Shown here one piece after another: positions 9,700 through 20,991 of a stretch of DNA of 64,000 nt (the stretch's first letter is position 1; every line of letters begins with the position of its first letter). The notes under the pieces were generated by a model that saw nothing but the letters and a program-made list of their open reading frames with translations, ran no database searches and was not told the origin of the DNA. The stretch comes from Paenibacillus turicensis. Its GTDB lineage: Bacteria > Bacillota > Bacilli > Paenibacillales > Paenibacillaceae. The translations under genes were made by a program, and so were the position numbers. The stretch is from assembly GCF_017873435.1 (NCBI RefSeq), contig NZ_JAGGKG010000014.1, forward strand, positions 1 to 64,000, read 5' to 3'.

Positions 9700-10482
9700 A
9701 TGAATCCTATTCGACGTTATGAAAAAATCATGGAGGTCATGCTTCATCAGCGTGATGTCACTGTGGCAGAATTAAGTAAAAAGCTCCAAGTTACAGGAAA
9801 AACAATTCGAGAAGATTTGACGAAGCTTGAGGAGCAAGGCTTAATTCATCGTGTGCATGGTGGCGCGGTGTTAGCCCAAAGCAATCAACTCGGTATTTTG
9901 CCAACCCACGAATCCAAGCCAAAATTTTTAGAAGAAAAAGTAGAGATTGCCCAAATGGCATTAGCTCACATTCATCCTCATGATATTATCGCGCTTGACG
10001 GTGGAAGTACAACACTTGAGATTGCCAAGCTGCTCGATAATATTGAATTAACCGTAATCACCAATGATGTTCATATTATAAGCCAATTAGCACAAAAGGA
10101 TCAAATTCGGCTCGTTGTACCAGGCGGTTCTCGTGTACGTAACATGTTAATCGGCCCTGAAGCGGTAACCTACATTCATAATCTTAATATTCAAAAGACA
10201 TTTATATCTGCAACAGCAATTCACCCTGAGCATGGCCTGTCCATATACACTGGCGATCTTATTCCTTATAAACAAGCACTCATAACAACCGCTAGACAAG
10301 TATATACAGTCATTGATCATCATAAATTCGGCTCTACTGCACTACGGACGTTTGCTGCATTGGATCAAATTGATCTTATTTTAACCGATGGGGGTTTAAC
10401 TGCTGAAAATGCTGAACTCTTTATAAAAACAGGAACAAAGCTAGAGATTGGCTTAAAGACGAATTTGAATTTAAAATCTTAA
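9700..10482 (+). CDS. DeoR/GlpR-family transcriptional regulator
   Basis: A 260-residue regulator with an N-terminal winged helix of the DeoR type (VTVAELSKKLQVTGKTIRED, then HRVHGGAV) and a C-terminal phosphosugar-sensing domain (DIIALDGGSTTLEIAKLL, TVITNDVHI, VVPGG). The family usually responds to phosphorylated sugars. The start is the ATG at 9700, with GAGGGTGAG upstream; the frame opens five codons earlier at an ATG with no ribosome-binding site. It is divergent from the LacI-family regulator and convergent with the DUF2264 gene. Whether it regulates the uronate genes is unknown. Confidence 0.9.
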   Translation: MNPIRRYEKIMEVMLHQRDVTVAELSKKLQVTGKTIREDLTKLEEQGLIHRVHGGAVLAQSNQLGILPTHESKPKFLEEKVEIAQMALAHIHPHDIIALDGGSTTLEIAKLLDNIELTVITNDVHIISQLAQKDQIRLVVPGGSRVRNMLIGPEAVTYIHNLNIQKTFISATAIHPEHGLSIYTGDLIPYKQALITTARQVYTVIDHHKFGSTALRTFAALDQIDLILTDGGLTAENAELFIKTGTKLEIGLKTNLNLKS

Positions 10483-10500
10483 TTTAGCCCTACCAAACTT

Positions 10501-10563
10501 AAATTAAAGCCTGAGCAATTAGACCTTGTTTATTTTAAATGCTATAGCATCAGGCTTTAATTT
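10501..10563. terminator. bidirectional terminator deoR-type gene / DUF2264 gene
   Basis: The inverted repeat AAATTAAAGCCTGA (10501-10514) and TCAGGCTTTAATTT (10550-10563) is a perfect 14-base pair with a 35-base loop. It lies between convergent genes. The flanking T tracts are short, so efficiency is uncertain. Confidence 0.55.
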
Positions 10564-10615
10564 CCCCTCTTATTTTTAAATAGAGCCTCAATTCAACCTA
10601 AATCTATAACCCATT

Positions 10616-12556
10616 CTAAAGCTCAATCTTGTATTTCTCACCTTCATGTGTCTCAATCTTAATATGTTTATCGTTGATGATGACATTTAACTGATTTAAC
10701 TGATTGTAGCTACTCCAAATGTCCTCGCTTTGACTACAATTTCGACTATCTCCAACGATCGCTGAAGCTAACCAGTGTATTCCTGGATCAAGTGTCGCTG
10801 TTAACGTAGGGATTACGGTTCTTGGATGGAGCAAATTCGTATTTGCTTGTGCATCTATCAGTTCAGTAGAGTCATATCCCAGTAAATTTAATACACCACT
10901 ACTTCCTGAAGCACTTGATACTACAAGCATATGGATATCTTTCTCATGCAAATGAGATAGCATTGGCACAGCTAAACAGTGAGCGATAGCTTCTTTGCCT
11001 CCTACTATGTTTGTTGTCTCAAAGGGCTGCTCAATCGGAAAAGCATATCCTCCCTCAGCTACATCTAGACTCCGCTCATTCTCAATACGATGAATTCGAA
11101 TATGACAAGGTAAACCCGCGATCACCCATGTCTGTATTTCAACATTACGCCAAGGTTGCCATTTTGAATATAAAATATTATCTTTAATCATCGATTGCTC
11201 ATTTTTTCTTCGTACCCGATATAGTCGCTCACCTTGCTCAGACAAAGCTAACATCCCATCATACGCACCTTGAGCCAACCCCCATTCTCCACGTGGAACA
11301 CTAAAGCCAAATGCAGTAGAATAGACAAATTTTTCGTATTTAGCTGAAGTATGTGTATGCTCATTCGTAGCGTGATGCCCACTATTAAATGCCACCACAT
11401 GCCCTGTAGCTGGATCGGAACATAACACAAGGTGTGGTTGCTGCTGTACAGCATAAGGTTGTGATGGGGGTAAAGGTAACTCCTCTGCTTGCCAAAAGTG
11501 ATGGGAAGCGGGCAACGCTGCAATTAAAAAAGTTTTTAATGCCCAATATGGAGAGCCAGGCGAGTTATAATTTTCCGCCATAACTAAATTCGGATAACGA
11601 TACCCTACAGTCAAAATACCTTGATGATCAAAAATAGGCTGCTGGAACCACCAACGTAAATTACGCAACACAATCCCTTTTACAGCACCCCAAGGCAAAA
11701 CCTCTAAAACCTCTACCTCTGCAAATGCAAGGGCACTCCAAAAAGCAGATTGTGAAAAGCGGTAACTCAAGCTACGACCATAAGGTAAAGCTTCTCCTTG
11801 TGGTGTAAACCAACAAATGAACTGCTGGGCAAACTCAGCCGCCCGCGCCTTCCATCTTCCTGCTCGCTCTGGATCCTCCTTCCCCATCAGCTTGGCATAT
11901 AAGAGGGCATAATATTGGATCGCAAACGGAACATAATAATCGCTATGACCTTCGGGTCCATCACTATACCAGCCATCACCCAAATAAAAGTCGTCTAGCC
12001 GCTCCAAATTACGATGTAACTGACTTTGATCATAAGGCAACCCTCGCTTAGAAAAGCCGATGTTCACAAGCACATTAAAAAATAACCAGTTGCAGTCATA
12101 ACAAGGATGTGAATTAATTTGATTAAGCCAATGATATAAATTTTGTTGTTGCTCCTGTGTTAGAGGCTCCCAGATCGCTTCAGGTATGAGCGCAAGGGCA
12201 AAACCAAACACCGCCATCTCAACCAGCCTCTGATCATAATCGCTCACTTCCCCGAAATATTCCTCATGTGTTGGATTCGTACCATTAATGATGCCTTGTA
12301 AGGTTGTTTCCCATAATGGATGATTAGTATCTGCTCCACCTGCAAGTAAAGGAACAAGTCCCCACATAACTCTAGAAAAGCCTTCAATCCCAGCTATGTT
12401 GGAGCCATAACCAACACCAGTCACACCTAACTCTAATCTTGCTTTTCCAGCAGAATAATACGGTTGCAGCGGCGTGATTAATTGCGTAATCGCTTTCATG
12501 ATGTCTTGCTTGTCAACTAAAGGATTATTTTTAAGCTCAGCTAAGTAATTACTCAT
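10616..12556 (-). CDS. DUF2264 domain-containing protein
   Basis: A 646-residue protein I recognise as the DUF2264 family, large bacterial proteins with an alpha-toroid N-terminal part and a beta-rich C-terminal part. It has no signal peptide, so a cytoplasmic location is likely. The aromatic-rich segments (CYDCNWLFFNVLVN, DGWYSDGPEGHSDYY) resemble carbohydrate-binding clefts of polysaccharide lyases and toroid glycosidases, but I cannot point to proven catalytic residues. Its ATG overlaps the GH88 stop by eight bases, with GGGGGG six bases upstream, so the two genes are translationally coupled. That context argues for a role on uronic-acid-containing oligosaccharides. The activity is unassigned. 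Confidence 0.85.
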   Translation of the reverse strand: MSNYLAELKNNPLVDKQDIMKAITQLITPLQPYYSAGKARLELGVTGVGYGSNIAGIEGFSRVMWGLVPLLAGGADTNHPLWETTLQGIINGTNPTHEEYFGEVSDYDQRLVEMAVFGFALALIPEAIWEPLTQEQQQNLYHWLNQINSHPCYDCNWLFFNVLVNIGFSKRGLPYDQSQLHRNLERLDDFYLGDGWYSDGPEGHSDYYVPFAIQYYALLYAKLMGKEDPERAGRWKARAAEFAQQFICWFTPQGEALPYGRSLSYRFSQSAFWSALAFAEVEVLEVLPWGAVKGIVLRNLRWWFQQPIFDHQGILTVGYRYPNLVMAENYNSPGSPYWALKTFLIAALPASHHFWQAEELPLPPSQPYAVQQQPHLVLCSDPATGHVVAFNSGHHATNEHTHTSAKYEKFVYSTAFGFSVPRGEWGLAQGAYDGMLALSEQGERLYRVRRKNEQSMIKDNILYSKWQPWRNVEIQTWVIAGLPCHIRIHRIENERSLDVAEGGYAFPIEQPFETTNIVGGKEAIAHCLAVPMLSHLHEKDIHMLVVSSASGSSGVLNLLGYDSTELIDAQANTNLLHPRTVIPTLTATLDPGIHWLASAIVGDSRNCSQSEDIWSSYNQLNQLNVIINDKHIKIETHEGEKYKIEL

Positions 12557-13718
12557 CTTGATCCCCCCTGACCGTTTTCTCCCAAAAGATCACTGGATAA
12601 TCATGATGTAATCGATAGAGTGTCTCCACATAAAAGTAATCACCATATATTAAGGGTACATCAATATTTCGATTTTCAGGATAATGACTAGTGCCATGAA
12701 GTAGAAGGCCTTCCTCCTGAGGTAAATGCCAAGAGCCATAATGAGCATATAAGGATTCAGTAATTGCAACGCCAGATTGCCAATAACTGAAAGACTCCAA
12801 CGGATTCACTAATTGACTTAGCAATATTAAGCCACTTGCCGCACAAGAAGCTGCTGACGTATCCTTGAGCCATCTCAAATCTTCAGGTACACGAAAATCA
12901 AAGCAAGGAACATAATCCTCTGGCAATTGGGACAAAAAGTAATGTGCAGCTTGCTTTGCTTTATCTAAATAAATTTGCTTACCTGTATGCTGAAAGGCTA
13001 ACGCCAAGCCATAAATTGCCCATGCACTACCTCTAGACCAAGCAGACTCAGGGCCATAACCTTGCCCCCCTAACACCTCTAACTTCTCGCCAGTTTCAGG
13101 ATCAAACACGACAACATGGTTGACGGAGCCATCGGGACGGATGAAATGCTCTACAACCGTATTCATATGAGCCTCAGCAATATGGCGATATCTTGGATCA
13201 TTTGTAGCTTCACTTGCCCAAAATAAGAGTGGGACATTCATACAGCAATCAATAATCGCCCAACCTGCATTTTCATTTCCTTCATACCAAGGATTCCATG
13301 CGCGAATATAATTGCCTTTTATATTAAAACGTGCTGCCAAATAGTTTGCCGCCTTTAATGCTCTACGTTTGGATTGTAAATCCCCTGTACGCTTAAACGA
13401 GGCAACACTTGTTAAAATCCACATAAACCCGAGATCATGATCAAGCTTATCGTAACCATCTAACACTTTATCGAGTTCCTTTTCACATTGCTTTGCAATC
13501 TCTTGTAATTGATCTCCATCACCATCTTGATGATCGGATAACAGCCACAACATCCCAGGCCAAAACCCTGCCGTCCACCATGAAGGAGCCTCTAAAGTAT
13601 ACATACCCTCTTGACTTGCATGTGGAAATCTAGCACCGATACGCTTGGCATTTTGGATCGTTTTTTGAAAGGCAAGCTCCCACGCTTTAGGAACCCAATC
13701 TAATCTGAGGTCAGTCAA
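12549..13718 (-). CDS. GH88 unsaturated glucuronyl hydrolase
   Basis: A 389-residue protein of glycoside hydrolase family 88, cytoplasmic enzymes that release unsaturated uronic acid from lyase-generated disaccharides of chondroitin, hyaluronan, gellan or similar polymers. The two aspartates used by the family fit DHDLGFMW (about residues 93-100) and WAIIDCCMN (about 153-161). The expected aromatic (alpha/alpha)6 helices run throughout. The likely start is TTG at 13718, six to seven bases after AGGG. A perfect LacI-type palindrome lies 29 bases upstream. The product would isomerise and enter the KDG-KDPG route encoded nearby; the KduI/KduD steps are not in this window. Confidence 0.9.
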   Translation of the reverse strand: MTDLRLDWVPKAWELAFQKTIQNAKRIGARFPHASQEGMYTLEAPSWWTAGFWPGMLWLLSDHQDGDGDQLQEIAKQCEKELDKVLDGYDKLDHDLGFMWILTSVASFKRTGDLQSKRRALKAANYLAARFNIKGNYIRAWNPWYEGNENAGWAIIDCCMNVPLLFWASEATNDPRYRHIAEAHMNTVVEHFIRPDGSVNHVVVFDPETGEKLEVLGGQGYGPESAWSRGSAWAIYGLALAFQHTGKQIYLDKAKQAAHYFLSQLPEDYVPCFDFRVPEDLRWLKDTSAASCAASGLILLSQLVNPLESFSYWQSGVAITESLYAHYGSWHLPQEEGLLLHGTSHYPENRNIDVPLIYGDYFYVETLYRLHHDYPVIFWEKTVRGDQDE

Positions 13719-13746
13719 TATGATCCCTACCTTTACAAATCATTTA

Positions 13747-13758
13747 GTAAACGTTTAC
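13747..13758. promoter_or_regulatory. candidate LacI-type operator upstream of GH88 gene
   Basis: GTAAACGTTTAC is a perfect 12-base palindrome with central CG, ending 29 bases before the GH88 start. It shares the TAAAC half-site with the palindromes at 6276 and 6361, linking the two ends of the cassette. Confidence 0.6.
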
Positions 13759-13844
13759 ATTACAATTTTACTCTCTTTGTATAGCTAGTAGCAACGATTA
13801 AAATTTATAGATTCTAAATTAGCATATGTATAAAAAGCATATGT

Positions 13845-13877
13845 ACAAAAAATACCGCCATTTTAATGGCGGTATTT
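13845..13877 (-). terminator. gyrB terminator
   Basis: A perfect 12-base stem AAATACCGCCAT/ATGGCGGTATTT with a four-base loop (13850-13877). It is followed on the minus strand by a T tract (13847-13852). It closes gyrB transcription before the inserted cassette. Confidence 0.92.
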
Positions 13878-13916
13878 CTGTAACCTACTCCTTAGTAGCT
13901 TGGTAAGTTGGTTATA

Positions 13917-16126
<2,210 letters not shown>

Positions 16127-16141
16127 TCTGCTCTCCCGCCC

Positions 16142-17254
16142 TTATAAGCTTACTTGTCCTTCTTGGACATGAAAAATGATGGCGTCCTTTAGCCGACTTT
16201 GATTAATGCTCTCGATGCCTGTCGCTGTTATGAACGTCTGTACTTTACTTTGAAAGGTCTCAATTAACTGGGTTTGACGGTCTTGATCAAGCTCTGACAA
16301 AACATCGTCCAGCAATAAAATTGGATATTCTCCTATTTCTTCGTTGATTAACTCGATTTCTGCAAGCTTAAGAGAAAGTGCTGTAGTACGTTGTTGCCCT
16401 TGAGATCCGTATACCTGAGCTTCATTTCCGTTAATATAAAACGACACATCATCACGATGTGGCCCAGATAACGTGAGTCCACGTCTAATCTCCTGATCTT
16501 TCATCTGTGATAACTTTATCATAAATTGGCGTAATAAGACAGCTTCATCTTCTTCCTCTGCTTCTCCAAACGTAGGAAGATAGGACAATTTTAGCTGTTC
16601 TTGCCCACCTGTAATTCCATGATGGATGTGCTGCGCCCATTTTTGCAGCTTCTTTATAAATTGTTTCCTTTTTATAACAATTTTAACACCATGCTCTGCT
16701 AATTGTTCATTCCATATTTCAAGCATGGTTGTCATATCGGAGGAAGCACCCCAGGATTGCTTTAATAGGTTATTTCGTTGAACGAGTATTTTCTGATATT
16801 GCTGAAGATGGTACAGGTAGCTAGGCTGTACTTGTCCAATCTCCATATCAAGAAATCGTCTTCTTATGCCAGGGGAACCTTTTACAATTTCTAGATCCTC
16901 AGGTGCAAACATCACTACGTTCAAGCAACCAATAAAGTTGCTTAGCTTTCGCTGCTCCATCCCGTTTATTTTCGCTCTTTTCCCTTGTCCAGATAAACGC
17001 AGCTCTAAACCTACATTCCCTAACCTTTTATCAACCTCTGCAGTAATGACCGCATGGTCTTGTCCAAATGCAATCAGCTCTTTATCCTTGGAGGTCCGAT
17101 GAGATTTAGTTAATGCGAGCACAAACAATGCTTCTAGTAGATTTGTTTTTCCTTGCGCATTACGCCCAAGAATCAGGTTTACATTTCCAAAGGCATTCAT
17201 AGAGAGCTTCTCATAATTACGGTAATGGCTTAAATGCATATTTTTGATATACAT
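16142..17254 (-). CDS. recF: DNA replication and repair protein RecF
   Basis: A 370-residue SMC-like ATPase that helps load RecA at gaps. Walker A is GRNAQGKT (30-37); the ABC-type signature LSGPHRDD and the Walker B strand YPILLLDDVLSELD are present. The length is normal. It lies in the dnaA-dnaN-yaaA-recF order, 48 bases after yaaA. Confidence 0.98.
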   Translation of the reverse strand: MYIKNMHLSHYRNYEKLSMNAFGNVNLILGRNAQGKTNLLEALFVLALTKSHRTSKDKELIAFGQDHAVITAEVDKRLGNVGLELRLSGQGKRAKINGMEQRKLSNFIGCLNVVMFAPEDLEIVKGSPGIRRRFLDMEIGQVQPSYLYHLQQYQKILVQRNNLLKQSWGASSDMTTMLEIWNEQLAEHGVKIVIKRKQFIKKLQKWAQHIHHGITGGQEQLKLSYLPTFGEAEEEDEAVLLRQFMIKLSQMKDQEIRRGLTLSGPHRDDVSFYINGNEAQVYGSQGQQRTTALSLKLAEIELINEEIGEYPILLLDDVLSELDQDRQTQLIETFQSKVQTFITATGIESINQSRLKDAIIFHVQEGQVSL

Positions 17255-17302
17255 GGGTTCACCCTTGCCCCCTTAGCCTGTTGACACAGTCACTCACAAC
17301 GG

Positions 17303-17527
17303 TTACTGCGCTGAAGTAACCTGAAAAGCACCATTGCCTTCTACTTCAACCCTATCACCAGCATATAACTTTCGTCCACGACGATCCTCATTTTCGCCAT
17401 TTACTTTGACAGCCTGATCCTGTAATAATGCCTTTGCCATCCCACCTGTTGGGACACAGTCTGCAAGCTTAAGAAATTGATCAAGCTTAATATAAGGTGT
17501 TGAAATCGTAATTGTTTTCATGTGCAT
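17303..17527 (-). CDS. yaaA: S4 domain-containing protein YaaA
   Basis: A 74-residue RNA-binding S4-domain protein of the YaaA family found between dnaN and recF. Motifs are IKLDQFLKLADCVPTGGMAK and VKVNGENEDRRGRKLYAGD. GAGAGGA precedes the ATG at 17527; a second ATG two codons on is possible. Its cellular role is not settled. Confidence 0.93.
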   Translation of the reverse strand: MHMKTITISTPYIKLDQFLKLADCVPTGGMAKALLQDQAVKVNGENEDRRGRKLYAGDRVEVEGNGAFQVTSAQ

Positions 17528-17538
17528 GAGCTTCCTCT

Positions 17539-18678
17539 CTAGTTACTTGTGCGATAAGGCAAAATTAAATACAAGCTTTGGCTATCATCCATTGGCTTAA
17601 TAATGATTGGACTCATTGCCCCTGTGAAACCAATATGAAGCTGCTCGCTTTCGACCACTTTGAGAATATCCAGCATATAACGAGAGTTAAAAGAGATTTT
17701 TAATGGATCGCCTGAAAATTGAGATACAGCCAGCTGCTCAGTTACTTTACCAAGCTCAGATGAACTGGAGGAAATTTCGATACTTCCATCCTCTAATGTT
17801 TGAAGGCGAACGATATTTGTTTTTTCTTCTCTTGAAAGTAAATACGCACGGTCGATCGATTCACTCAGCTGTTTTGTATCAAGAACAAGTTCTGTTTTGA
17901 ACGTAGTTGGAATAATTTTAGAAGTGTCTGGATAGGTGCCATCTAAAATTCTGGAATAAAACAATACACGATCAATTTTGAACAATACTTGGTTATCTGC
18001 AACAACAATATCGACGACTGTATTTTGATCAGGAATAATTTTGCTTAATTCATTCAGTGTTTTCCCTGAAATAACGATGTTGCTAAAACGTACATCCTCA
18101 CTTTGCAAGGCGATAGCTCGACTTGCTAAACGATGTCGGTCTGTAGCTACAAATTTAAATTGCCCTTCACTCAAATTCCATAATACCCCTGTCAAAATAG
18201 GAGAGGTTTCGTTGGAGGAGATGGAAAAGGTAGTGCCCTTGATCATATTTTTAAGTAGATCTCCTGGCATCGAGATCATTTGATCCTCTTCAATCGCTGG
18301 TAAAATCGGGTATTCCTCTGGATCAAGGCCAACGATGACAATTTCTGTAGACCCGGAGCGGATTAAGGTTTGAAAACCTTCTTGAACTTCCATTTCGATT
18401 TCTTGAGAAGGTAGCTTTTTTATAATTTCCACAAAAAATTTAGCTGGTAACACCACACTGCCAGCACGCTCAACCTTCACAATTTGCTTATTGTTATCTT
18501 CAACAGGAATAAACGCTTGAATAGACACGTCTGTATCACTTGCAGTTAAGGTCATCCCTTGAAAGTTAACGTCTAATTTAATACCAGTCAAAATAGGGAT
18601 GGTGGTTCTGCTGGAGATTGCTTTGGATACGTGTTGAATTGATTCATTAAGCTCATTTTTTAAAATACGGATTTTCAT
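17539..18678 (-). CDS. dnaN: DNA polymerase III subunit beta (sliding clamp)
   Basis: The 379-residue beta clamp, with three repeated clamp folds, that tethers polymerase to DNA. It opens MKIRILKNELNESIQ and ends in the clamp terminal motif PMDDSQSLYLILPYRTSN. The ATG at 18678 has AGGAG eight bases upstream; a GTG three codons earlier lies within the spacer. It starts about 520 bases after dnaA, across an intergenic region with DnaA boxes. Confidence 0.98.
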   Translation of the reverse strand: MKIRILKNELNESIQHVSKAISSRTTIPILTGIKLDVNFQGMTLTASDTDVSIQAFIPVEDNNKQIVKVERAGSVVLPAKFFVEIIKKLPSQEIEMEVQEGFQTLIRSGSTEIVIVGLDPEEYPILPAIEEDQMISMPGDLLKNMIKGTTFSISSNETSPILTGVLWNLSEGQFKFVATDRHRLASRAIALQSEDVRFSNIVISGKTLNELSKIIPDQNTVVDIVVADNQVLFKIDRVLFYSRILDGTYPDTSKIIPTTFKTELVLDTKQLSESIDRAYLLSREEKTNIVRLQTLEDGSIEISSSSSELGKVTEQLAVSQFSGDPLKISFNSRYMLDILKVVESEQLHIGFTGAMSPIIIKPMDDSQSLYLILPYRTSN

Positions 18679-19195
18679 ACCTTCCACTCCTAAAAATTTA
18701 ATTTATAATTCACAATAACTTTTTCGCATATATAAATGATTATCCACATACAATAAATCATAAAAAATAAAGTTTAGTGATCCAACTTCATTATCCACAT
18801 GTTTATAACTTTAATTTAAAAGTAAAATTGCTCCACTATCTATTTCGGATGAAAAAGCTTGTATTTTTACAGTCAATAAAATCGGTCTTCTCCCCTTATT
18901 ATTTTCAATACATAAATGCAATATAACCTTATCCATTTTAAATCTTCTCCCCTATATTAAAAAACACATTAAAAATTGGCAGAAATTAAAGAGAAATCTC
19001 CTTAATACAGAAGCTACTGCCATTGGGGAATGTGTTGTGGGATGGATCATGGAAATGTTGGCTTTATGATGAAGATAATATCTTTTAAAAGATAGAAGTA
19101 GTAGTAGGGGCACTGAATATGTGGATAACAACCAAAAATAGATGAAATGAAGCCTATTCACATGTTGATAGAATGTGCATAGGCTTACACCTTAT
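18679..19195. other. oriC part: dnaA-dnaN intergenic DnaA-box region
   Basis: Three exact DnaA boxes (TTATCCACA) lie at 18740-18748 and 18791-18799 on the plus strand and 19120-19128 on the minus strand, in AT-rich DNA. In Bacillus subtilis the origin is bipartite, and the unwinding element lies in this same interval. By position and boxes this is the matching half-origin. The AT-rich stretch around 18830-18960 is the best candidate for the unwinding element. Confidence 0.8.
19150..19186 (-). terminator. hairpin after dnaA
   Basis: AAGCCTATTCACAT and ATGTGCATAGGCTT form a 14-base stem with one mismatch, ten bases beyond the dnaA stop. On the minus strand it is followed by CATTTCATC rather than a clear T tract. 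It may be a weak terminator, an attenuator, or an origin structure. Confidence 0.35.
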
Positions 19196-20542
19196 TCAGG
19201 ATGAATTTTTAATTTTCTCACTAATCGTATTAATGACTTTATATAAATCTGGATCATCCTTTATCATCTGCGTAATTTTCTCATGAGCATGAATAACGGT
19301 AGTATGATCACGTCCACCAAAGGCATCGCCGATTTTTGGCAATGAAAAGTCCGTTAATTCCCTGGAAATATACATCGCAATTTGTCTAGGGAAAGCAATC
19401 GCCTTTGTACGTTTCCTCGCTTTGAAATCCTCCAACTTGAGATTGTAATACTCGCCAACCTTCTGCTGAATATCTTGAATCGTAATCATTTTAGGACGAC
19501 TGGATGGGATAATATCCTTTAGTGCCTCGGCAGCTAAATGAGTGGTCACATCCTGATTAATTAAGGATGAATAGGCGACAACTCGAATGAGAGCACCCTC
19601 TAGCTCACGAATGTTGGAATCAATCTGATTCGCAATGTACATCATGGCTTCATTTGGTATATCTAGGTTCTCAGCCTTCGCTTTTTTACGTAAAATTGCA
19701 ATTCTCGTCTCTAAATCCGGTGGCTGAATATCTGTAATAAGTCCCCATTCAAAGCGTGATCTAAGCCGTTCCTCAAGGGTTGGAATTTCCTTAGGCGGTC
19801 TATCACTCGAAATAATAATTTGCTTACGTTCTTCATGCAGCGCATTAAAAGTATGGAAAAATTCCTCTTGTGTTGATTCTTTTCCAGCCAAAAATTGAAT
19901 ATCATCAATAAGAAGAATGTCGATATTACGATATTTGTTACGGAAGCTCTCAGCTCGGTTATCACGAATAGAATTAATAAATTCATTTGTAAACTTTTCC
20001 GAGGAAATATAGACAACCTTGCTGCTTGGACTATGCTCCAAAATATAATGTCCAATGGCATGCATTAAGTGTGTTTTCCCAAGCCCAACTCCACCATACA
20101 AAAACAGAGGATTGTAAGCTCTAGCAGGTGCTTCAGCGACAGCTAAAGAAGCGGCATGTGCAAAGCGATTGCCGGAACCAATGACAAACGTATCAAAAGT
20201 ATATTTTGGATTTAGCATATGGGAAACGTTTTCTTCGATTTGGACAGGTGCAGGGGGTTCCTTCTGCATTTGAATCTGTTCTGGTGGTTCAGCTTCCTCG
20301 ATGACGAAGGATACATTAACTTGTTTGTCCAAATATTCGTAAACTGTAGTTGCAACAAGCTTGGTATAGCGGCTTTCGAGCCATTCTACAGCAAAGGTGG
20401 TAGGTGCTGAGATCACGATGGCATGATCGGTGAGCGAAACAATCTTCGTCGCCTTAAACCACGTGTCAAAGCTTGGTTTGCTTAATTTTGTATTAATGAT
20501 AGATAAAATATGCTGCCATATTTCAGAGGTATGGCTGTCCAC
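19196..20542 (-). CDS. dnaA: chromosomal replication initiator protein DnaA
   Basis: The 448-residue AAA+ initiator that binds DnaA boxes and melts the origin. Domain I is 1-80 and a short linker follows to about 108. The AAA+ core has Walker A GGVGLGKT (150-157) and Walker [12 protein letters not shown]. The C-terminal helix-turn-helix carries the signature GGRDHTTV (409-416). The start is a GTG nine bases after GGAG. It reads leftward. Upstream is a dense DnaA-box cluster, and then gntK rather than the usual rpmH. Confidence 0.99.
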   Translation of the reverse strand: MDSHTSEIWQHILSIINTKLSKPSFDTWFKATKIVSLTDHAIVISAPTTFAVEWLESRYTKLVATTVYEYLDKQVNVSFVIEEAEPPEQIQMQKEPPAPVQIEENVSHMLNPKYTFDTFVIGSGNRFAHAASLAVAEAPARAYNPLFLYGGVGLGKTHLMHAIGHYILEHSPSSKVVYISSEKFTNEFINSIRDNRAESFRNKYRNIDILLIDDIQFLAGKESTQEEFFHTFNALHEERKQIIISSDRPPKEIPTLEERLRSRFEWGLITDIQPPDLETRIAILRKKAKAENLDIPNEAMMYIANQIDSNIRELEGALIRVVAYSSLINQDVTTHLAAEALKDIIPSSRPKMITIQDIQQKVGEYYNLKLEDFKARKRTKAIAFPRQIAMYISRELTDFSLPKIGDAFGGRDHTTVIHAHEKITQMIKDDPDLYKVINTISEKIKNSS

Positions 20543-20991
20543 AGACTGTCACTCCTTTTAAATCTTCCAATTGTGGCTTGAGCCATGCAGAAAGAGTCGA
20601 AAAACATAAATAAAGGGGACAGGTATCCCCAATAGTAAGTTAAATAGAATCATTATAAACAGGTATAATTGAAAATTGTTCACAATCTTATCCACAGGCT
20701 GTGTATAATTATATTTATTGATTAACATATACACAACAAAAGCATTATTATCATAGCAAAATAAACCCCATATTTCAACGTACTCTTAGAAATTATCCAC
20801 AAATTCAATAACTTGTGTATAAATTTCATCAACACCACTACATATTGTTTATAAAATGTTAAAAGTTCGACATAAAGATTAAAAATGATAAAAAAATATA
20901 CACAGTTTATTGACGTTATTTACGAAAATATGCGTCATAAATCTGTGTATAACTTATTTGGCTACTTTTTATTAAACCTTGTTATGTTTTG
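20543..20991. other. oriC part: DnaA-box cluster upstream of dnaA
   Basis: Consensus boxes TTATCCACA lie at 20688-20696 and 20795-20803. TTATACACA variants lie on the minus strand at 20700-20708, 20816-20824 and 20944-20952. One-mismatch ATATACACA sites lie at 20727 and 20896. The region is strongly AT-rich. A TATAAT on the minus strand (20652-20657) is a possible dnaA -10. No terminator for the co-directional upstream gntK gene is visible, so gntK transcripts might run through this half-origin into dnaA. Confidence 0.85.
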
